Assembly: GCA_031282905.1 (NCBI GenBank)
Contig: JAITCV010000211.1
Location: 1-19,116 of the forward strand
DNA: 19,116 nucleotides
Reading direction: 5' to 3'
DNA from: Azoarcus sp.
GTDB taxonomy: Bacteria; Pseudomonadota; Gammaproteobacteria; Burkholderiales; Rhodocyclaceae
Part shown: positions 16,298 to 19,116 of the stretch, in pieces
Position numbering within the stretch: the first letter of the stretch is position 1
How the letters are laid out: every line of letters starts with the position of its first letter
Notes under the pieces: model-generated
What the model saw: only the letters and a program-made list of their open reading frames with translations
What the model was told of the DNA's origin: nothing
The model's database searches: none
Translations under genes and position numbers: made by a program

Positions 16298-16572
16298 GAT
16301 CTTCCCTTCAGCACGATGATTTGCCCTGAACGCGGCGACAACATTTTCAATTGCTCGCGCGCGCGCTGCTCGATCTGTCCATGCTCCGCCAGCGAGCTTT
16401 CCTCCGCCTCGAACTGACCCTGCTCCACTTCCAGGCTGCGGCTGCGCCCCTGCTCATGCTCCAGAGCAATATGCAGCTTGCGGGCGTGGTGTTGCGAAGC
16501 CACGATGCCCAACGCGCTGGCGGTCAGCAGCACCACCAGCACGGTCACGAACACGGTATCGAGCCGAATCAT
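16294..16572 (-). CDS. ftsL: Cell division protein FtsL
   Basis: Small bitopic membrane protein of the FtsQLB complex that transmits the activation signal to FtsW-FtsI. It has 92 residues. One membrane helix at about 5-25 (rich in Val, Leu and Ala) is followed by a charged, Glu/Gln-rich coiled-coil segment (about 30-72) and a short tail containing LKMLSPRSGQIIVL. FtsL is poorly conserved in sequence, so the call rests on topology, length and its place between rsmH and ftsI. Its ATG overlaps the rsmH stop and its stop overlaps the ftsI start, both as ATGA. Confidence 0.93.
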   Translation of the reverse strand: MIRLDTVFVTVLVVLLTASALGIVASQHHARKLHIALEHEQGRSRSLEVEQGQFEAEESSLAEHGQIEQRAREQLKMLSPRSGQIIVLKGRS

Positions 16573-17504
16573 GCCGCCACCCCCACGCGTTCAGCCACCC
16601 GCAACACCGCGCTTCGCGCGCGCGGATTGGCCGCGATCTCGCCCTGACTCGGCCGACGCGCCCGGCCCACCAAGGTAAGCCGGGGAGAAGGCAGATCCGC
16701 CGCCCGCAACGGCAGGCGCGCGGGCAATTGCGGTGGACGCGATTCATTACGCATGAAACGCTTGACGATGCGGTCTTCGAGCGAATGGAAACTGATCACC
16801 ACCAGCCGCCCGCCCTGGCGCAGACGATCGACCGCGACCGGCAAGACCCGGCTCAGCTCTTCGGTTTCCTGATTAATGAAAATCCGTAGAGCTTGAAAAC
16901 TCCGTGTCGCCGGATGCTGCCCCGGCTCGCGTGTGCGGACCGCTTTTTCCACGAGCGCGGCAAGTTGTCCAGTGGTCGCAATAGCCCCCCCCGTCCGAGC
17001 AGTTGCAATCGCCGTTGCAACCGCATGAGCAAACCGTTCCTGTCCATATTTACTAAGCACCTCGGTAATTTGGGCGGCGGGGGCTTCCGCCAGCCACTGC
17101 GCCACGGTCTGCCCGCGGCTGGTATCCATGCGCATGTCGAGCGGCGCATCGAAACGAAAACTCATCCCGCGTGCGGCGTCATCGAGTTGAGGCGAAGACA
17201 CCCCCAGATCGAGCAGCACGCCATCGACTCCGGCAATACCAAGGCGGTCGAGCATCACGCCCAGTTCGGAAAACGGTGCGTGAATGAGCTCGAAGCGCGG
17301 ATCATCGATGACCCCCCCGGCCGCGATCGCCTCGGGATCGCGGTCGAACGCGATCAGCCGCCCCTCCCCCAGACGCGCGAGCACGGCGCGGCTATGACCA
17401 CCACGGCCAAAAGTGCAATCGACGTAGACCCCCCCGGCGCGCACGGCAAGCGCGTCGATTGCCTCGGCAAGCAGCACGGAGAGGTGGGACAAGGTGGCAT
17501 TCAT
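16569..17504 (-). CDS. rsmH: 16S rRNA m4C1402 methyltransferase RsmH (MraW)
   Basis: SAM-dependent enzyme that N4-methylates C1402 in the ribosomal P site. It has 311 residues (E. coli 313). SAM-binding motif VDCTFGRGGHSRAVL is at 28-42 and AFDRDPEAI at 52-60. DGVLLDLGVSSPQLDD and RGMSFRFDAPLDMRMD follow, and VVISFHSLEDRIVKRFM lies in the C-terminal part. I chose the ATG at 17504, giving MNATLSHLSVLLAEAIDAL, which matches the family N-terminus and overlaps the mraZ stop as ATGA. The frame is open to 17594, but the extra 30 residues read into mraZ. The ribosome site is weak, suggesting coupling to mraZ translation. Confidence 0.98.
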   Translation of the reverse strand: MNATLSHLSVLLAEAIDALAVRAGGVYVDCTFGRGGHSRAVLARLGEGRLIAFDRDPEAIAAGGVIDDPRFELIHAPFSELGVMLDRLGIAGVDGVLLDLGVSSPQLDDAARGMSFRFDAPLDMRMDTSRGQTVAQWLAEAPAAQITEVLSKYGQERFAHAVATAIATARTGGAIATTGQLAALVEKAVRTREPGQHPATRSFQALRIFINQETEELSRVLPVAVDRLRQGGRLVVISFHSLEDRIVKRFMRNESRPPQLPARLPLRAADLPSPRLTLVGRARRPSQGEIAANPRARSAVLRVAERVGVAA

Positions 17505-17956
17505 ATTGGCAGTTTCTCGAATCCGGGCGGCAAGCCTGTTTCGTACATCGCGTTCATCTCGGCCTGCTGTTCTTGCCAGCGGGCATCGGACCACAGTTCG
17601 AAATGCGGACCCTGTCCTACCAGCCAGACCTGTTTTTCAAGCTTGGCCTGGGTGCGCAGCGCGGGCGGAATCAACACCCGCCCGGAAGCGCTATCCAGTT
17701 CCAGTTCCTCCGCCAAACCCAACAGCATGCGTTTGAAGGTACCCGTGTGCTTGTCCAAGCTGGACATGCCCGCGATCTGGGCACGTATCGGTTCCCACAC
17801 TTCGACGGGAAAAATGAGCAGGCAGCCGTGCGGATGAGCAGTGATGACCACTCGCCCATCCACCGCCAACGCCTCACGATGCCGCGCCGGAATTGCAAGG
17901 CGCCACTTGGCATCGAGGCTGAGCACTGAAGTTCCCTGGAACACGCCCTGGGCCAC
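17501..17956 (-). CDS. mraZ: Transcriptional regulator MraZ
   Basis: First gene of the dcw cluster. MraZ proteins form rings of two AbrB-like half domains and repress the mraZ promoter. The frame gives 151 residues from a GTG at 17956, preceded by GGGGGA. A second GTG at 17944 would start the protein exactly where the family begins (FQGTS follows it), placing the key arginine at position 15 as in E. coli; I cannot decide between them. The first DXXXR motif reads DAKWR (residues 15-19 from the first GTG) instead of DxKGR. The second reads DSASGR (88-93), one residue longer than the usual DxxGR. GPHFELW near the C-terminus is typical of the family. The changes could alter DNA binding. Confidence 0.95.
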   Translation of the reverse strand: MAQGVFQGTSVLSLDAKWRLAIPARHREALAVDGRVVITAHPHGCLLIFPVEVWEPIRAQIAGMSSLDKHTGTFKRMLLGLAEELELDSASGRVLIPPALRTQAKLEKQVWLVGQGPHFELWSDARWQEQQAEMNAMYETGLPPGFEKLPI

Positions 17957-18014
17957 TCTCGATCCCCCAATCGCCGCGGGTCACCAAGCAAAAGACACAA
18001 AATGGCACCCATAG

Positions 18015-18024
18015 AATCGCGATT
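18015..18024. promoter_or_regulatory. 10-bp palindrome upstream of mraZ
   Basis: AATCGCGATT is a perfect palindrome about 60 nt before the mraZ start and downstream of the candidate promoter. It could be an operator in the cluster leader. A 10-bp palindrome can also arise by chance in 400 nt, so confidence is low. Confidence 0.25.
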
Positions 18025-18046
18025 GTCCGATAAAGCCACGGGAAAA

Positions 18047-18073
18047 GGAATAGCTTTCTGGACTGCTCGTCAA
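18047..18073 (-). promoter_or_regulatory. Weak candidate sigma-70 promoter for the dcw cluster
   Basis: On the minus strand TTGACG (18068-18073) is followed after 15 nt by TATTCC (18047-18052). The -35 is good but the -10 is poor and the spacer short. The position, about 90 nt before mraZ, is sensible, since no other gene lies between. A minus-strand TATATT at about 18110-18115 is a competing -10 with no clear -35. Confidence 0.25.
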
Positions 18074-18106
18074 GAACATCAAAAAAATCGTTTAATTTCA
18101 ATGAGT

Positions 18107-18112
18107 TACAAT
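18107..18112 (+). promoter_or_regulatory. Candidate -10 box for a plus-strand intergenic transcript
   Basis: TACAAT lies 7 nt before position 18119, where the first base-paired helix of the candidate RNA begins, just where a -10 would place the transcript start. There is an A7 tract upstream at 18081-18087 but no recognisable -35, so this is weak. Confidence 0.25.
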
Positions 18113-18118
18113 ATACCT

Positions 18119-18248
18119 CGTTGTGACTGAGGGCGTGCCCTCATGAGTGGGAAACCGTGTCACGACGAAGACATTCATCGTGACGCATCAATTTAATCAA
18201 TAAAATCATCTGGTTAGCAGAAGATTGAGGGCTGTGGGCAGATTTTTT
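18119..18248 (+). ncRNA. Candidate structured RNA or leader with competing helices
   Basis: On the plus strand P1 pairs 18119-18127 with 18159-18167 (9 bp, one G-U). P2 is the hairpin TGAGGG-CGTG-CCCTCA at 18128-18143, directly stacked on P1. P3 pairs 18147-18150 with 18155-18158 (two wobble pairs) and is capped by a GAAA tetraloop. Together they make a compact three-way junction. The 3' strand of P1 can instead pair downstream: 18159-18165 with 18178-18184, plus three more pairs beyond one mismatch and a GACA loop. The wobble pairs and GNRA loop only work on this strand. A T6 run at 18243-18248, preceded by only a weak stem (ATCTG with CAGAT), might end it. No known RNA family was recognised. 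It could equally be a protein-binding operator. Confidence 0.3.
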
Positions 18249-18318
18249 GCCGACGGCTTTGCCACCGCAGATTGATTGTCATCTGTCATTGGTCTCCCGA
18301 CATTTGCCCCCCTGACGA

Positions 18319-18324
18319 TATAAT
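18319..18324 (+). promoter_or_regulatory. Candidate -10 box of the ATPase gene
   Basis: A perfect TATAAT 35 nt before the ATG would give a short leader of about 28 nt. No good -35 is found at 16-18 nt; CCCGAC or TCCCGA occupy that position. A TTGGTC at 18289-18294 is too far upstream. Transcription may therefore need an activator or be weak. Confidence 0.4.
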
Positions 18325-18346
18325 TTCCAGCATTTCCATCCCTTTC

Positions 18347-18357
18347 GCGAGTCTCGC
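18347..18357 (+). promoter_or_regulatory. Inverted repeat overlapping the ATPase ribosome-binding region
   Basis: GCGAG-T-CTCGC is a perfect 5-bp inverted repeat ending one base before the ATG at 18359. It occupies the place where a Shine-Dalgarno sequence would be expected, and none is seen. It may be an operator or simply a chance repeat. Confidence 0.25.
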
Positions 18358-18358
18358 C

Positions 18359-19116
18359 ATGTCCCGCAAGAAACTGCCCATCGGCATCCAGACCTTCGCC
18401 AAGATCCGCGAAGCGGATTACTACTACGTCGACAAAACCGCCTTCGCCCTGAAGATGATCGAAGAAGGCACCGCCTATTTCCTCTCCCGCCCTCGCCGCT
18501 TCGGCAAAAGCCTGTTCCTCGACACCCTGGCGGAATTGCTCGCGGGCAACGAACCCTTGTTCCGGGGCCTCTTTTGCCACGACAAATGGGATTGGAAGAT
18601 CAAATATCCGGTGATTCGCATCAGTTTCGCCGAAGGCATCATGGGAAGCCGGGCGAAGCTGGAAGCGCGCATTCATCGCATCCTGGCGGAAAACGAGCGT
18701 CTCCTGGGCGTCGAAAAAGATGAAGGAGATATTCCCGACCGTTTCATCGCCCTGATCCAGGCGGCGGAAGCCAAGTTCGGCCAGCGCGCTGTCATTCTCG
18801 TCGACGAATACGACAAACCCATCCTCGATAACCTCACCAAACCCGATCTCGCCATCGCAATGCGCGACGGCTTGCGCAATCTTTATTCAGTCATCAAGGG
18901 GCAGGACGCGCACATCAAATTCGCTTTTTTGACCGGCGTCTCCAAATTCAGCAAGGTCAATATCTTTTCCGGTCTCAACAATCTCTCGGACATCACCCTG
19001 GATGCGGAATATTCCAACATTTGCGGCTACACGGACGCGGATGTGGACACGACCTTCGCGCCCGAACTCGAAGGGCTGGACAGGGACAATATCCGCCATT
19101 GGTACAACGGCTACAA
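18359..19116 (+). CDS. AAA-ATPase-like protein (PF09820 type), truncated by window end
   Basis: 252 codons are visible and the gene continues beyond the window. It begins MSRKKLPIGIQTF, with the family hallmark DYYYVDKT at 20-27. The P-loop variant RPRRFGKS (44-51) and the Walker B-like VILVDEYDKP (145-154) are clear. FLTGVSKFSKVNIFSGLNNL (190-209) and HWYNGY at the window end are also family-typical. Full-length members usually carry a C-terminal PD-(D/E)XK nuclease-like domain (DUF1703) and total roughly 500-600 residues; that half lies outside. The cellular role of the family is not established. These genes often occur as many paralogues in one genome and look mobile. There is no Shine-Dalgarno sequence before the ATG. 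It is divergent from the dcw cluster and probably unrelated to division. Confidence 0.93.
   Translation, partial: MSRKKLPIGIQTFAKIREADYYYVDKTAFALKMIEEGTAYFLSRPRRFGKSLFLDTLAELLAGNEPLFRGLFCHDKWDWKIKYPVIRISFAEGIMGSRAKLEARIHRILAENERLLGVEKDEGDIPDRFIALIQAAEAKFGQRAVILVDEYDKPILDNLTKPDLAIAMRDGLRNLYSVIKGQDAHIKFAFLTGVSKFSKVNIFSGLNNLSDITLDAEYSNICGYTDADVDTTFAPELEGLDRDNIRHWYNGY

Larger units (their letters stand above)
17957..18358. other. Divergent intergenic region, mraZ versus ATPase gene
   Basis: 402 nt with no convincing conventional gene, clearly richer in A and T than its surroundings. It holds a palindrome at 18015-18024, a weak candidate mraZ promoter at 18047-18073, an A/T-rich tract at 18078-18116, dense inverted repeats at 18119-18184, a T6 run at 18243-18248 and a TATAAT at 18319-18324. 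One short frame at 18143-18196 (+) could encode 17 residues beginning MSGKPCHDED, preceded by GAGGG 9 nt upstream. I would not call that a gene without further evidence. Confidence 0.6.

Noticed and set aside
14423..16417. Very long plus-strand open frames opposite ftsI and other dcw genes (also 1050-2414, 5427-6806, 8991-10532, 10250-11761)
   Set aside because: They lie exactly antisense to well-supported conserved genes, are rich in His, Arg and Gln as expected from reversed GC-rich codons, and show no recognisable motifs.
17957..18060. MraZ-binding TGGGN repeats upstream of mraZ
   Set aside because: Only two isolated TGGG words are present on the coding strand, 42 nt apart, not the closely spaced cluster expected.
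18127..18158. Resemblance to a hammerhead ribozyme core (CTCATGAG followed by GAAAC)
   Set aside because: The essential CUGAUGA core has a G-to-C change, there is no room for stem II before GAAA, and no cleavage-site context is visible.

Overview
The window is a GC-rich stretch of a Gram-negative chromosome, most likely from a betaproteobacterium. It is filled by an almost complete division and cell wall (dcw) cluster. MurE carries the DNPR motif of meso-diaminopimelate-adding enzymes. FtsZ ends in the proteobacterial IPAFLRRQAD tail, and the FtsQ, FtsZ and MraZ sequences look betaproteobacterial. The order cannot be fixed from sequence alone.

Layout. (1) At 1-773 (+ strand) there is the last codons of an unknown gene, then a LytTR-family response regulator starting in an ATGA overlap with it. 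(2) At 774-893 two operons converge, and a 10-bp-stem hairpin at 845-868 probably serves as their shared terminator. (3) At 894-17956 (all - strand) lie, in transcription order, mraZ, rsmH, ftsL, ftsI, murE, murF, mraY, murD, ftsW, murG, murC, ddlB, ftsQ, ftsA and ftsZ. Thirteen of the 14 junctions are overlaps, nearly all ATGA or TGATG. The only gap is ftsA-ftsZ (127 nt). murB is missing from its frequent place between murC and ddlB, and lpxC does not follow ftsZ. (4) At 17957-18358 a 402-nt AT-richer divergent intergenic region holds candidate promoters and a striking set of inverted repeats. (5) From 18359 to the window end (+ strand) is the N-terminal part of an AAA-ATPase-like protein of the PF09820 type.

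How the genes work together. MurC, MurD, MurE, MurF and DdlB build UDP-MurNAc-pentapeptide. MraY and MurG turn it into lipid II. FtsW and FtsI polymerise and crosslink septal peptidoglycan under control of FtsQ and FtsL. FtsA anchors FtsZ to the membrane. MraZ is the cluster regulator and RsmH methylates 16S rRNA. Tight translational coupling suggests one long co-expressed unit, with FtsZ free to be set separately.

Most worth a second look: a potential compact three-way-junction RNA with a GNRA loop and a competing hairpin at 18119-18184; a roughly 65-residue insert in FtsQ that contains a degenerate copy of an FtsQ motif; a roughly 37-residue Gly/Ala-rich insert in the FtsI pedestal; altered DNA-binding motifs in MraZ; and an in-frame 18-bp tandem duplication of the ftsA 3' end.
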